Source: Bradyrhizobium sp. 186 (lineage in GTDB: Bacteria > Pseudomonadota > Alphaproteobacteria > Rhizobiales > Xanthobacteraceae). Taken from it: 64,000 nucleotides of DNA. The notes below the pieces were generated by a model that was not told the origin of the DNA, searched no databases, and saw only the letters and a list, made by a program, of their open reading frames with translations. Positions 8,996-17,441 of this stretch are shown here, piece after piece; position 1 is the stretch's first letter, and each line of letters opens with the position of its first letter. Position numbers and translations under genes: made by a program. Where the stretch lies: contig NZ_CP082164.1 in the NCBI RefSeq assembly GCF_023101685.1, positions 6,076,001 to 6,140,000 on the forward strand, in the 5' to 3' direction.

Positions 8996-9280
8996 AGCGA
9001 TCCTCAACACCCCTACGGAATATCTTCGAGTTGGCCGCGTCGGCGGTCAAGTGAAATGCGTGACAGGAAATGCAAATCACACTGCGCCGTGCTTCATCAT
9101 GAATCGCGGCGCCATCTTTCGTCTGTGATCCAGCCCACAATGTCGCGACATACTGCGCGGCTTCACAGGCAACGCTGTGCCGCATCCGGATGCATGGCGT
9201 CCACGATCGCCGCTTGTTAGGGTTAGCCTCTCGGGCGCCGGGACGCGTCCGCCTCCATTCCCAAACCCCGTTGAGACCTG

Positions 9281-10132
9281 ATGTCACGAAGCCCCTTGAT
9301 CGTCCGCACGGTCCCCGCCCTGCGACGCGCCGTCGACAATCTTCGCAAGCGAAAAGCCACGATCGCGCTGGTGCCGACCATGGGAGCACTCCATGACGGG
9401 CATGTGTCGCTGGTGCGCCTGGCCAGGCGACGCGCCAGCCGCGTCGTGGTCTCGATTTTCGTGAACCCGACCCAGTTCGCTCCGACCGAGGATTTCGGCG
9501 CCTATCCGCGAACCTGGAAGGCCGATATCGCCAAGCTCGCGGCCGAAGACGTCGAGATCGTCTGGCACCCCGGCGTCGAGGCGATGTATCCGGAAGGCTT
9601 CGCCACCCGCATCGTGCCGGAGGGGACCGCGCTGGCCGACCTCGAGGACCGCTTCCGCCCGCACTTCTTCGGCGGCGTCGCCACCGTCGTCGGCAAGCTG
9701 TTCACGCAATGCCGGCCGGATGTCGCGATCTTCGGCGAGAAGGACTTTCAGCAATTGCGGGTGGTGACGCAGATGGCTGGGGATCTCGACCTCGGCGTCA
9801 AGGTGATCGGCTCCCGCACGGTGCGCGAGCGCGACGGCCTCGCGATGTCCTCGCGCAACGTCTACCTCTCGCCGGAGGAGCGGAAGACCGCCACCACGCT
9901 CTACCGCGCCATGAAGGAGAGCGCCGCGCGGATCCGCGCCGGCGAGGCCATTGCCCGTGCGATGGCGCGCGGCGCCGAGATGATCAAGGCCGCCGGCTTT
10001 GCGCTCGATTATTTCGAGGTCCGCCACGCCGAGACGCTCGCGCCGGCCACCTCACGCAAGGATGGACCCCTGCGGATCCTGGTCGCAGCCAAGCTCGGCA
10101 CGACCCGGCTGATCGACAATATCGCGGTCTAG
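9281..10132 (+). CDS. panC: pantothenate synthetase PanC
   Basis: A 283-residue protein, the usual length for the family. It shows the nucleotidyl-transferase motif [14 protein letters not shown] (with the HxGH-like HDGH), [13 protein letters not shown], the FGEKDFQQL segment and the [20 protein letters not shown] signature. PanC condenses D-pantoate and beta-alanine with ATP in the cytoplasm to give pantothenate for coenzyme A. panB and panD are not adjacent. Its TAG stop (10130-10132) shares the tetranucleotide CTAG with the stop of the convergent DUF1489 gene. Confidence 0.97.
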   Translation: MSRSPLIVRTVPALRRAVDNLRKRKATIALVPTMGALHDGHVSLVRLARRRASRVVVSIFVNPTQFAPTEDFGAYPRTWKADIAKLAAEDVEIVWHPGVEAMYPEGFATRIVPEGTALADLEDRFRPHFFGGVATVVGKLFTQCRPDVAIFGEKDFQQLRVVTQMAGDLDLGVKVIGSRTVRERDGLAMSSRNVYLSPEERKTATTLYRAMKESAARIRAGEAIARAMARGAEMIKAAGFALDYFEVRHAETLAPATSRKDGPLRILVAAKLGTTRLIDNIAV

Positions 10133-10569
10133 AGCAATCCGAGATCGCGCAGCTCGCGCCGCATCGGCTCCGGCATCGCCGCGATCGTGCCCGCGGCGGA
10201 CTTGCCGAGATCGGGCGGCACGGCGCTGTCGGCAAGATAGCGCCAGCCCTGGAACGGACGCATCGGCCGCGGCGACACCGAGATCACCTTCGGCTGCATC
10301 ACGATCCGGCAGCGGCCGATGCCGTCCTTGTCACGGAACGGCTCGATGCCGATGATCTTCTCGCGCGCGGCGATCTCGCCCTTGATGACCCAATAGAGCG
10401 AGCCACCCGAGAGTATCTCGGCGTCGCGCTTGGGGACCATGCGGGTGATGTGGACGTGGTGTTGCGGCAGGCCCCTCTTCTTGGCCGTCTGCATCCGTTC
10501 GGCGATCCACCCCTTCAATTCCTTGACGGAGTCGCAGCCGACGGCGAGTTTGATCAGATGTAGTGGCAT
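10129..10569 (-). CDS. DUF1489 family protein
   Basis: A 146-residue soluble protein, [18 protein letters not shown]..., with the family's conserved [32 protein letters not shown] and [20 protein letters not shown] segments, at full family length. The family is conserved in alphaproteobacteria with no assigned function. It converges on panC, and the two stop codons overlap by a shared CTAG. Confidence 0.88.
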   Translation of the reverse strand: MPLHLIKLAVGCDSVKELKGWIAERMQTAKKRGLPQHHVHITRMVPKRDAEILSGGSLYWVIKGEIAAREKIIGIEPFRDKDGIGRCRIVMQPKVISVSPRPMRPFQGWRYLADSAVPPDLGKSAAGTIAAMPEPMRRELRDLGLL

Positions 10570-10611
10570 GCCCCAGCATTAGCGGGCCTGCCGCGAGTTT
10601 TCAAAGCTGAT

Positions 10612-11598
10612 CTACTCGTTATCCGCAGCCGCGGGAGCCGGCGCCGCGGTCGGCGGCGCGAGCGGAACCGGCGGGGCGGGCGCGCGCGCAGCCTTCGGAG
10701 CCGGCGGCTTCTTCGCGGCCGGTGCCGCGGGTGCAGCAGCCTGTGCCGAGGCTGGAGCCGGCGTACGCGGCGCCGGCGCGGCGTTGGCGGCGGGCGCCTG
10801 ACGCGTCGCTGCCGTCGGCGGCTCCGGATTCATGATGCTCACCGGCGGCGTCGACGAGGCGCTCGGGAACTCCGCATTGGTCGGCTTGCCCGTCGGCATC
10901 GATGGCGGCAGCGCCGCGAGCGCACCAGAGCCCTGCATCGCAGGCGCTGCTGCGGGCGCGTACCAGCTCGGCGCATAGCGCGCGACCAGCGTGTCGTAGA
11001 GATGGGCGTCCATGTTGGCGGCGACCCGCTGCTGATCGGTCAGCGAGCGGAAGGCGGCGCAGTCGAACTGCGTGCAGCCGTCGCGTGCGACCAGCACCTG
11101 CGCGACGAGACCGTAGCGATCGTGCTCCAGCGACTTGCGCAGCACCTTCATGTCCAGCGTCAGGCTCTTTTCGGCCGTCGCTGCATCGCCGAGCTCGGTC
11201 AGCCGGTCGATTCTGGCGGCGGTGTAGGAGACGGCGGCAGCCGCCGCATCGGGCGAGCCGAACAATGCCTTCTCGCAGCCGGCGGCCACCAGGTCACCGG
11301 CGAGATCGTCGAGGCAGGACAGCGCCGGGAGGCTCGCGGTCACCGCAGCCTGCGCACGCGCCTCGATCGGGGATCCCTGCCCCACCGGTCCGTAGACACG
11401 CACGGTGGCGGCCACCGCGATGGCGATGGCGAGCAGCGTGATCACCGACAGCGCGCCATTGGCGACCGACCTCTCGGCGCGCAGGAGCGTGGTCAGGAGA
11501 ATCAGTCCGAAGAAGCCGGCCGCCGCCAGCGTCATCCACATCGGAAAGGCCGGCGAGAGCCAGATTTGGTCGAGCGAAGTGGCCCATGCCCAGTTCAT
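10612..11598 (-). CDS. hypothetical inner-membrane protein with Ala/Pro-rich tail
   Basis: A 328-residue protein with two hydrophobic helices (about 17-38 and 48-70), then a soluble region with several cysteines (~85-215, including LSCLDDLAG and DGCTQFDCAAF) and a strongly Ala/Pro-rich C-terminal tail (~225-328). I recognise no named domain. The topology suggests an inner-membrane anchor with a periplasmic domain; the tail may span the periplasm or be disordered. The start ATG is supported by GAGGGGAC upstream. It lies alone between the DUF1489 gene and a small conserved gene. Confidence 0.75.
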   Translation of the reverse strand: MNWAWATSLDQIWLSPAFPMWMTLAAAGFFGLILLTTLLRAERSVANGALSVITLLAIAIAVAATVRVYGPVGQGSPIEARAQAAVTASLPALSCLDDLAGDLVAAGCEKALFGSPDAAAAAVSYTAARIDRLTELGDAATAEKSLTLDMKVLRKSLEHDRYGLVAQVLVARDGCTQFDCAAFRSLTDQQRVAANMDAHLYDTLVARYAPSWYAPAAAPAMQGSGALAALPPSMPTGKPTNAEFPSASSTPPVSIMNPEPPTAATRQAPAANAAPAPRTPAPASAQAAAPAAPAAKKPPAPKAARAPAPPVPLAPPTAAPAPAAADNE

Positions 11599-11753
11599 GC
11601 GCGATGTCCCCTCACGCGAGCAAAGAGCGAATGGTCAAAGCGAGCACCGCGAGTCGGCAGCTGCCCCCGGTCCACCTTGTCGAGGTGAAGCGGGCCTTTT
11701 GACGGCGAGCAAGCAAATTTCTCCGCAACGTCAATGTGCGGGGCCGTCATCCC

Positions 11754-11957
11754 TCAGGAGAGTGCGAGCTGGCTTTCCTTGGCGACGCGTTCGAAGGCTT
11801 CGGTCGAGCTCTTGATGCGGTACTGGCAGTCGTCGCCATCGGTTGGCAGCAGGCGGATGACCTCATACGAGCCGCTGGCAGCCGGGCGCGCAACGTTGCT
11901 CGCAGTAAACAATACGTGCGTGCCGATAGGAAATTTATGCTTCAACGCCCTCTCCAT
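11754..11957 (-). CDS. small conserved hypothetical protein
   Basis: A 67-residue protein, MERALKHKFPIGTHVLFTASN..., with a predicted small beta-barrel pattern: FPIGTHVLF, then GSYEVIRLLPTDGDDCQYRIKSS. I recall proteins of this type as common small rhizobial genes, but the function is unknown. A GGAGAGGGCG-like ribosome site precedes the ATG. The fold pattern suggests an SH3/KOW-like nucleic-acid or RNA-polymerase contact, but that is only inference. Confidence 0.7.
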   Translation of the reverse strand: MERALKHKFPIGTHVLFTASNVARPAASGSYEVIRLLPTDGDDCQYRIKSSTEAFERVAKESQLALS

Positions 11958-12138
11958 GACTCAAACAACGCCTGCCGTGCCCAGGGTCCCACTGCGACGG
12001 CCGGCCGAAAACCCGGCCTGCCCTATAGCACGCGGCGGGCCGTTTTGGCCAGCAGTATCCAGCATGGCAAACGTACCAATTTTGCAGTCATTTCAGAGTG
12101 ATGCCCCCCGGCCGCCGAGACCGCCGGAACCCGATCCG

Positions 12139-12507
12139 TCAGACCGTGTGGGGCAGCTTTCCGTCGGGGCTCGCGTGATCCACGGCCTTGGGCAGTTCCT
12201 GGGCCAGAATCTGGCCCAGCTGGTCGACCGGGATGTTGTAGCGGGCAGCCAGCTGGCGGACCGTGTCGTTGCCCAGCACGGCGCGGAGCTGGTCTGCCGA
12301 GATCGGCAGGTTCTGGCTATTGCCGAGCCAGGATTTGACCTGGTCGCCAAAGCCCGCCTGCTGGAGCTTTGCGACGATCGCGCTGAGGCCGCCCTGATTG
12401 TTGCTGCCGAGCACCTCGTTCAGCACACCCGGCAAGACCGCGGCGCCGAGCTGGCCAAGCGCGCTGCGGAGCGCGGGGTTGTTTTCCAGCGAGTCCAGGA
12501 TTCCCAT
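12139..12507 (-). CDS. YidB/DUF937 family protein
   Basis: A 122-residue protein from the ATG at 12505-12507 (MGILDSLENNP), preceded by AGAGGGCACGGCC. The frame remains open far upstream, but that part lies over the GST gene and is spurious. The sequence shows the DUF937 pattern of short helices with Gly-rich turns: GGLSAIVAKLQQAGFGDQVKSWLG, NLPISADQLRAVLGNDTVRQLAARY. The family is abundant in proteobacteria and of unknown function. It probably has its own promoter in the gap before the GST gene. Confidence 0.85.
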   Translation of the reverse strand: MGILDSLENNPALRSALGQLGAAVLPGVLNEVLGSNNQGGLSAIVAKLQQAGFGDQVKSWLGNSQNLPISADQLRAVLGNDTVRQLAARYNIPVDQLGQILAQELPKAVDHASPDGKLPHTV

Positions 12508-12593
12508 GGCCGTGCCCTCTCCTAAGCCGATCATTCCACCGTGATTGAGCGCCGGCCCGTTCGCCGTCAAGCCAGCCTCAATCACATTCGCGA

Positions 12594-13256
12594 TCAGACA
12601 TTCTCGAACTTTTCGATGACGAGCGTCTCGGCGAGCCCGTCGCGGGTCCATTCCTGGAACGCCGGCAGCGCCATCATCGTGTCCATGTAGGCCCTGGCCT
12701 CGGGCTCGACCTCGATCGCAAAGGTGCGGAAGCGGTGCACGACCGGCGCATACATCGCATCCGCCGCGCCGAAGCCGCCGAACAAGAACGGTCCCTCGGC
12801 CTCGTAGCGCGCGCGGCATTCGCGCCAGATCTCCTGGATGCGCGCGATGTTGGCCAACGCATCCGCCGACAGCGCCACGGGGCGCACGGGGCGATGCAGA
12901 TTCATGCCGCATTCGCTGCGAAGCGGCACGAAGCCGGAATGCATCTCGGCGCACACCGAACGGGCATGCGCGCGGGCGGCGGCGGCGTCGGGCCACAGCT
13001 TCTTCTCGGGGTGGCGCTCGGCAATGTATTCGATGATCGCGAGCGAATCCCACACTGTGATGTCGCCGTCGATCAATACCGGCACCTTGCCCGCGCGGCT
13101 GAACGAGAGGATCTGCTCCTTGTCCGCCGGATTGTCGGTGTAGAGCGGGATGACGGTCTCCGCGAACGGGATGTCGTTGGCGCGCAGCGCGAGCCAGGGC
13201 CGCATCGACCATGACGAGTAGTTCTTGTTGCCGATCGCAAGCTTCAGCGCAGCCAT
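12594..13256 (-). CDS. glutathione S-transferase family protein
   Basis: A 220-residue protein with an N-terminal thioredoxin-like domain (LAIGNKNYSSWSMRPWLALRANDIPF, then GKVPVLIDGDITVWDSLAIIEYIAERHP, where the VP and DSLAI motifs bind glutathione) and an all-helical C-terminal domain from ~90. The SSWS active-site region resembles the YfcF-like and other Ser-type GSTs. It is cytosolic and probably involved in detoxification or reductive dehalogenation; the substrate cannot be told from sequence. Upstream of a short gap is the divergent DUF599 gene. Confidence 0.9.
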   Translation of the reverse strand: MAALKLAIGNKNYSSWSMRPWLALRANDIPFAETVIPLYTDNPADKEQILSFSRAGKVPVLIDGDITVWDSLAIIEYIAERHPEKKLWPDAAAARAHARSVCAEMHSGFVPLRSECGMNLHRPVRPVALSADALANIARIQEIWRECRARYEAEGPFLFGGFGAADAMYAPVVHRFRTFAIEVEPEARAYMDTMMALPAFQEWTRDGLAETLVIEKFENV

Positions 13257-13377
13257 GTGACTAGTCCTTCCCGAGTCTGCTGGATGCGGCTGCTTTTAGC
13301 GCCATCACCTGCCGCCAATCAATCGTTGCCGCGCCGGAGCATGCGTGGCAATCGTTGCGACCTGCGAGGAGAGAGAC

Positions 13378-14103
13378 ATGAGCAGGCATTGGGTCGACAT
13401 CACCGCGGTCGGCTTCTTCATCATTGAGTGGCTGGTCTATGCCCTGACGCTGGAGCACTCGGCCTATGGCCGCGACAGCCTGTCGGCGCGCATGAACGGC
13501 TATCGCGAGGTCTGGGTGCGCCGCCTGCTCGACCGCGACACCCGCATGGTCGACATGCAGATCATGGCCTCGCTCCAGAACGGCACCGCCTTCTTCGCCT
13601 CCACCAGCCTGTTCGCGATTGGGGGTGCGCTGGCGCTGCTGCACGCCACCAGCGACGCCATCACCATCTTGAGCAAGCTGCCGATCGACCTCAGCCCCTC
13701 GCCCGCGCTGTGGGAATTGAAATGCGTCGGCCTCGTGCTGATCTGCGTCTACGCCTTCTTCAAGTTCGCCTGGGCCTATCGCCTGTTCAACTACGTCGCG
13801 ATCCTGTTCGGCGGCATGCCGCCGGCCTCCCAGCGCGATACGCCGCAGGCCGAGGCGCACGTCATCCGCACCTCGCGCCTGTTCGAATCCGCCGGCCGCC
13901 ACTTCAACCGCGGCCAGCGCGCCTTCTTCTTCGCGCTCGGCTATCTCGGCTGGTTCGTCAGCCCCTGGGTGCTGTTCGTGACCACGGCCGCGGTGGTGAT
14001 CGTGACATGGCGGCGGCAGTTCGCGTCGAGCGCGTGGGCGGCGATGGCGCCGGAGGTGGTGGTGGATGGCGAGGAGACGCGGAAGCGCGGTCCTCAAGGA
14101 TGA
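13378..14103 (+). CDS. DUF599 family integral membrane protein
   Basis: A 241-residue protein from the ATG at 13378, which has GAGGAGAGAGAC upstream. The frame also opens at 13345 but lacks a good ribosome site there. It carries four hydrophobic helices (about 7-25, 75-95, 118-135 and 183-215) and the family motif RMVDMQIMASLQNGTAFFAST. DUF599 proteins are inner-membrane proteins without assigned function. The C-terminus is hydrophilic. A repeat-rich gap follows. Confidence 0.85.
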   Translation: MSRHWVDITAVGFFIIEWLVYALTLEHSAYGRDSLSARMNGYREVWVRRLLDRDTRMVDMQIMASLQNGTAFFASTSLFAIGGALALLHATSDAITILSKLPIDLSPSPALWELKCVGLVLICVYAFFKFAWAYRLFNYVAILFGGMPPASQRDTPQAEAHVIRTSRLFESAGRHFNRGQRAFFFALGYLGWFVSPWVLFVTTAAVVIVTWRRQFASSAWAAMAPEVVVDGEETRKRGPQG

Positions 14104-14126
14104 ACGCGCAGCGCGCTTCTCGCCAT

Positions 14127-14275
14127 CCGTCATCCTGAGGTGTGAGGGGCGCAGTGCGCTCGCACTGCGTTCCGAGCCTCGAAGGATGAACGGCCCCTAT
14201 GCAGCCGGGCCGTCGCCCTTCGAGGCTTGCCCTGCAGCGCGATGCGCTGCAGGGCAAGCACCTCAGGCTGACGGT
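14127..14275. repeat. REP/BIME-type intergenic palindromic repeat
   Basis: The element starts CGTCATCCTGAGGTGTGAG and ends GCACCTCAGGCTGACGG, so the two ends are inverted copies. Inside are GCAGTGCG/CGCACTGC and a perfect long hairpin GCCCTGCAGCGC/GCGCTGCAGGGC, plus CCTCGAAGGATG and CCCTTCGAGGC, also inverted. I recognise CATCCTGAGG...CTCGAAGGATG as a frequent intergenic repeat in Bradyrhizobium and Rhodopseudomonas. Confidence 0.85.
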
Positions 14276-14390
14276 GATGGATTGGTGCTTGTTGCAAATC
14301 TACGTCCATTTCAATCAGACACACCTTCGCATCCTCGCGGCTGATTTCGCCCGAGCTTTGCTTCATTCCTCACCCCCTTCAATCAAGAGG

Positions 14391-14505
14391 GCGCAGGGAA
14401 GGCCGGGTGCCGGCTGGCACCCACTCATCCGCTGTGCGCGTGTAGCGCATTGGAAAAATGCACAGCGGTCAACAGGTGTAGCCGCACACACGGCCTTCCC
14501 TGCGC
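14391..14505. repeat. structured dispersed repeat with nested inverted arms
   Basis: The outer arms GCGCAGGGAAGGCCG (14391-14405) and CGGCCTTCCCTGCGC (14491-14505) are perfect inverted repeats 85 bases apart. Nested inside are a GGGTGCC/GGCACCC hairpin (14405-14422) and GCTGTGC/GCACAGC (about 14431-14466). This resembles a repeat that is common in Bradyrhizobium genomes. It could fold as a stable RNA. Confidence 0.7.
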
Positions 14506-14959
14506 AGTGGGCCTACGGCCGCAACCCGGCTCGCGAAACGTGACGACGCGCGATCGCCCCTCTTGGTGAGCCGGGATGAGCGACACATACGACATTTCCG
14601 AATTTCGGCAAAGTGGAATATTTTCGAGGAAAGAACTTGACAGGATTCGGAAACGACGCAGGTGTTTTGCCCGCCACCCGGCAGGCTATTTGCCGGGTGC
14701 AGCCCCTTGCCGCTTGTTCCGCGCATATCGCCGGCGTTACTTGACAGCGCCGTCGACCATCGCTTCCTGCCGGCGTCCGGCAAGCTTCGTCATGACTTGC
14801 AACTACCGGGAATTCTGGCAGCCTTCACCTGGCTTGCGAACGACAGCCGAACATGAGCGTGAGGCCTGTCCACAGCACGCAGGATGGATGGAGCGCAGCG
14901 ATACCCGTCGATTCCAGGGACGCGGATAGATTTCGCAAGGGCTCAACCCATCCCACAAG

Positions 14960-15985
14960 CTACCCCCCGCCAAAATCCCGCGGCGAGAACGGCAAGTCCA
15001 TCACCTTCCATTCCCCGTACTTGTCGGCCGGCAGCATCTTATAGGGCTGGCAGGCTTGCAGCGCGCTCATCGCGGACTGCACGAGGGCCACACCCTTCGC
15101 GGATGGCGGGGCTTCGATCAGGATCGGGTGGCGGGCCAGCGTGCCGTCGGTGGCGAGCACCGTGCGCAGCTTGATGTGCAAATTGTCGGTCGGCGCGACC
15201 CCGGCCGGCAGTTTTGCGCAGCTCTTCAGGTGGCGGCGAAGCTCGGCGATCACCTCGGCCGGCAGCTTGGCTCCGATCGAATCCTTGGCATCGCCGCCGT
15301 CGTCCTTGGGCGCGTCCTTCGGCTCGGGCGGCAATTCCGGCGGCAGGCCCAGCATCACGCCGTACTTGACGGTCACGTCAGGCTCCGGCGCCTGATAGGC
15401 CGGCGGCGCGGCCTGCGGCTGCGGCATCGCGGGTGGTGGCTGCGGTGCCGACTGATGCTGCTGCAGCGACTGGGGCGGAGGCTGTTGCGGCAGCAACTGG
15501 GATTGCGGCGGCTGGGGTTGCGGAGGCTGTTGTTGCGACGGTGGCGCTTGCGGCGGTTGCTGCTGCACGTTGGCCTCGCGCTGCTTCGGCGCCTGCGAGG
15601 GTTCCGGCTGCGGCTGTTTCTGCTGCATCGGCTGCTCAGGCGACGCCTGCTGCTGCGATGGTTGCGACGCAGCCTGCTGCTTGGCCGCAGGCTTCGCCGC
15701 TGCGTCGGCTTTGTCGGTGAAATCCAGCTTCGGAAGTTTCAGGTCGGGCGTCGGCTCCGGTGGCTTCTCCTTCGCCTCTTGCTTCACCTCTTCCTTGGCC
15801 TTCTCCTCGGCTTTCGCCTCCTCCTGCTTCACCTGCTCCGGCGTGACGATGTCGACCGACACCGTTTCGGGCGCCGCGAGGTTAAACAGATGGACCTCGC
15901 TGATCAGGATGATCAGCCCCACCAGCGTCAGATGCGCGATCGCCGACGCTGCAATGTCCGTCCGTATGATCTTCCGCAGTTCCAT
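14960..15985 (-). CDS. TolA/TonB-like cell envelope protein
   Basis: A 341-residue protein. A short cytoplasmic head is followed by one transmembrane helix (about 14-38: SAIAHLTLVGLIILISEVHLF), a Lys/Glu-rich helical stretch (48-75), a long Gln/Pro/Ala-rich region (~90-205) and a C-terminal globular domain (~210-341) with LRRHLKSCAKLPAGV and LHIKLRTVLATDGTLARHPILIEAP. This order of anchor, periplasm-spanning rod and TonB-like C-terminal domain is that of TolA. No tolQ, tolR or pal lies adjacent, so it may be an accessory energy-transducing or envelope-linking paralogue rather than the main TolA. Confidence 0.8.
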   Translation of the reverse strand: MELRKIIRTDIAASAIAHLTLVGLIILISEVHLFNLAAPETVSVDIVTPEQVKQEEAKAEEKAKEEVKQEAKEKPPEPTPDLKLPKLDFTDKADAAAKPAAKQQAASQPSQQQASPEQPMQQKQPQPEPSQAPKQREANVQQQPPQAPPSQQQPPQPQPPQSQLLPQQPPPQSLQQHQSAPQPPPAMPQPQAAPPAYQAPEPDVTVKYGVMLGLPPELPPEPKDAPKDDGGDAKDSIGAKLPAEVIAELRRHLKSCAKLPAGVAPTDNLHIKLRTVLATDGTLARHPILIEAPPSAKGVALVQSAMSALQACQPYKMLPADKYGEWKVMDLPFSPRDFGGG

Positions 15986-16034
15986 CGCCTGGTCTTGGGT
16001 TGCCGACTTGCTCCTAGCATACGGCAGCCCGCTC

Positions 16035-16853
16035 TCAATCCCATTTCGGCGCGAAGCCGAAATCCGTCAGGCGGCCCTTCGGACTGGCCAGCGCCGAGAC
16101 CTGCGCCATCTCTTCGTCCGCCAGCTCGAAATCGAAGATCTCGATGTTTTCCGACAGGCGCTCGACGCGCGAGGTGCGCGGGATCGCGGCAACATTCTGT
16201 TGCACTAGCCAGCGCAGGCAGATTTGCGCCGGCGTCTTGCGATGGGCGCGCCCGATTGCCGCAAGCGTCTGGTCGGACTTGATGCGGCCCCTGGCGATCG
16301 GGCTGTAGGCGACCAGCGCCAGCCCGTGCCGGTCGCAGGCCGCCCTCACCTTGGCTTGGTCGAGATAGGGATGGTATTCGACCTGGTTGCAGACGAGCGG
16401 TTCCGGGCACAACGCGACCGCCTCTTCGATCAGGGCGACCGTGAAATTGGAGACGCCGATGTGGTGCGCCAGGCCCATGCGCTTGGCGTGCGCCAGCGCG
16501 CCCAGCGTCTCCGCCAGCGGCACATGCGAATTGGGCCAGTGCAGCAGCAACAGATCGACGGATGGAAGCCGCAGCCGCGCCAGGCTCTCCTTGACCGAGC
16601 GCTCCAGATCGTGGGGCCCGTAATGGTTGGTCCAGACCTTGGTGGTGAGGAAGATGTCTTCGCGCCGCACTCCCGAGGACCGCAGGCCGTCGCCGACCTC
16701 GCGCTCATTGTCATAGACCTGCGCGGTGTCGATATGGCGGTAGCCGAGCCGCAGCGCCTGCTCGACCACGCGCGCGCAGGTCCGCTCGCTCAACTCCCAG
16801 GTCCCGAGCCCAATCGCCGGGATTTTTGCGCCATTGGCCTCGACGAACAGCAT
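16035..16853 (-). CDS. aldo/keto reductase (2,5-diketo-D-gluconate reductase-like)
   Basis: A 272-residue protein from the ATG at 16851-16853 (MLFVEANGAKIPAIGLGTWEL), after a GAGAGGATTCC ribosome site. The longer upstream version is less likely. The AKR signatures are all visible: GYRHIDTAQVYDNEREVG with catalytic D and Y, then the K in FLTTKVW, the H in LLLHWPN, and the C-terminal NADPH loop RTSRVERLSENIEIFDFEL. It reduces aldehydes or ketones with NADPH in the cytoplasm; the DkgA/DkgB-like group has broad specificity. It stands alone with a rhizobial palindromic repeat upstream. Confidence 0.93.
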   Translation of the reverse strand: MLFVEANGAKIPAIGLGTWELSERTCARVVEQALRLGYRHIDTAQVYDNEREVGDGLRSSGVRREDIFLTTKVWTNHYGPHDLERSVKESLARLRLPSVDLLLLHWPNSHVPLAETLGALAHAKRMGLAHHIGVSNFTVALIEEAVALCPEPLVCNQVEYHPYLDQAKVRAACDRHGLALVAYSPIARGRIKSDQTLAAIGRAHRKTPAQICLRWLVQQNVAAIPRTSRVERLSENIEIFDFELADEEMAQVSALASPKGRLTDFGFAPKWD

Positions 16854-16955
16854 GAGGAATCCTCTCTGTCGCAGTCGCCCCAGGTTCATTATGGACCCGG
16901 TCGGTGACACTGCCAACGAAGGCCGCGACGGTCGGAGCGGTTATTCAGCGCAATG

Positions 16956-17056
16956 CTAAAGCGCGATGAGATGACAATGAACCATCATCGCGCTTTAGGT
17001 TGTTGTTTGAGCATGATCTTTTCGGAAAACCGCTTCGCACTTTTCCGGATCATGCT
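16956..17056. repeat. RIME-like rhizobial intergenic palindrome
   Basis: Two adjacent inverted repeats: CTAAAGCGCGATGA (16956-16969) with TCATCGCGCTTTAG (16985-16998), and AGCATGATC (17010-17018) with GATCATGCT (17048-17056) around CTTTTCGGAAAACCGCTTCG. This two-palindrome unit is a common intergenic mosaic element in rhizobial genomes. It lies between the XRE gene stop and the aldo/keto reductase start, and could terminate or stabilise the XRE transcript. Confidence 0.85.
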
Positions 17057-17073
17057 CTGGCGGTGTGTTGGCG

Positions 17074-17376
17074 TCAGGCTTTGGCAAGCGCCTGGAACAC
17101 CGTGTCCGGCGCATGCGCTATCACCGCGAGCAGCGCGCGGGCGGGTCCCCGCGGGGCGCGCTTGCCCTGCTCCCAGTTGCGGATGGTCTCGACGGGCACA
17201 CCTAACTTGGCGGCGAACTCCATCTGGGTGAGGCAGGCGCGGCGGCGCAGGTCGCGCACGGCAAGCGAACCGGTGTCAGCCGGCGTGGAAGCGCTCGTGG
17301 GCTGGAGCGGAAACTCCTGCCCGTCCCGCAATTCGACGATCCGCCCATCCGCCTTCAGCCGCAACCGCATGCTCAT
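17074..17376 (-). CDS. XRE-family helix-turn-helix regulator
   Basis: A 100-residue protein. The N-terminal 35 residues (MSMRLRLKADGRIVELRDGQEF) are variable. The HTH spans ~42-95: LRRRACLTQMEFAAKLGVPVETIRNWEQGKRAPRGPARALLAVIAHAPD. This is the compact form seen in solo XRE regulators and in HigA/MqsA-type antitoxins. No toxin gene is adjacent (mgtE follows on the same strand; the repeat and AKR gene precede it), so I call it a lone DNA-binding regulator with an unknown target. Confidence 0.85.
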   Translation of the reverse strand: MSMRLRLKADGRIVELRDGQEFPLQPTSASTPADTGSLAVRDLRRRACLTQMEFAAKLGVPVETIRNWEQGKRAPRGPARALLAVIAHAPDTVFQALAKA

Positions 17377-17441
17377 TCCCCCAAGCCGGGCGATGATGCG
17401 GCAACCCGCTTAAGTTCGGATTAACGATAGCGGCGTGCGGC

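Larger units (their letters stand above)
14104..14959. other. 856-base repeat-rich gap without genes
   Basis: No gene is supported. The left part holds a paired REP element (14127-14275), the middle a structured dispersed repeat (14391-14505), and the right a hairpin at 14674-14700 (CACCCGGCA/TGCCGGGTG) followed by unassigned sequence up to the TolA-like gene. Confidence 0.7.

Noticed and set aside
12510..13212. 357-codon extension of the DUF937 protein into the GST gene
   Set aside because: The extra N-terminal part is an alternative frame of the GST gene. The DUF937 family start MGILDSL at 12507 has its own ribosome site.
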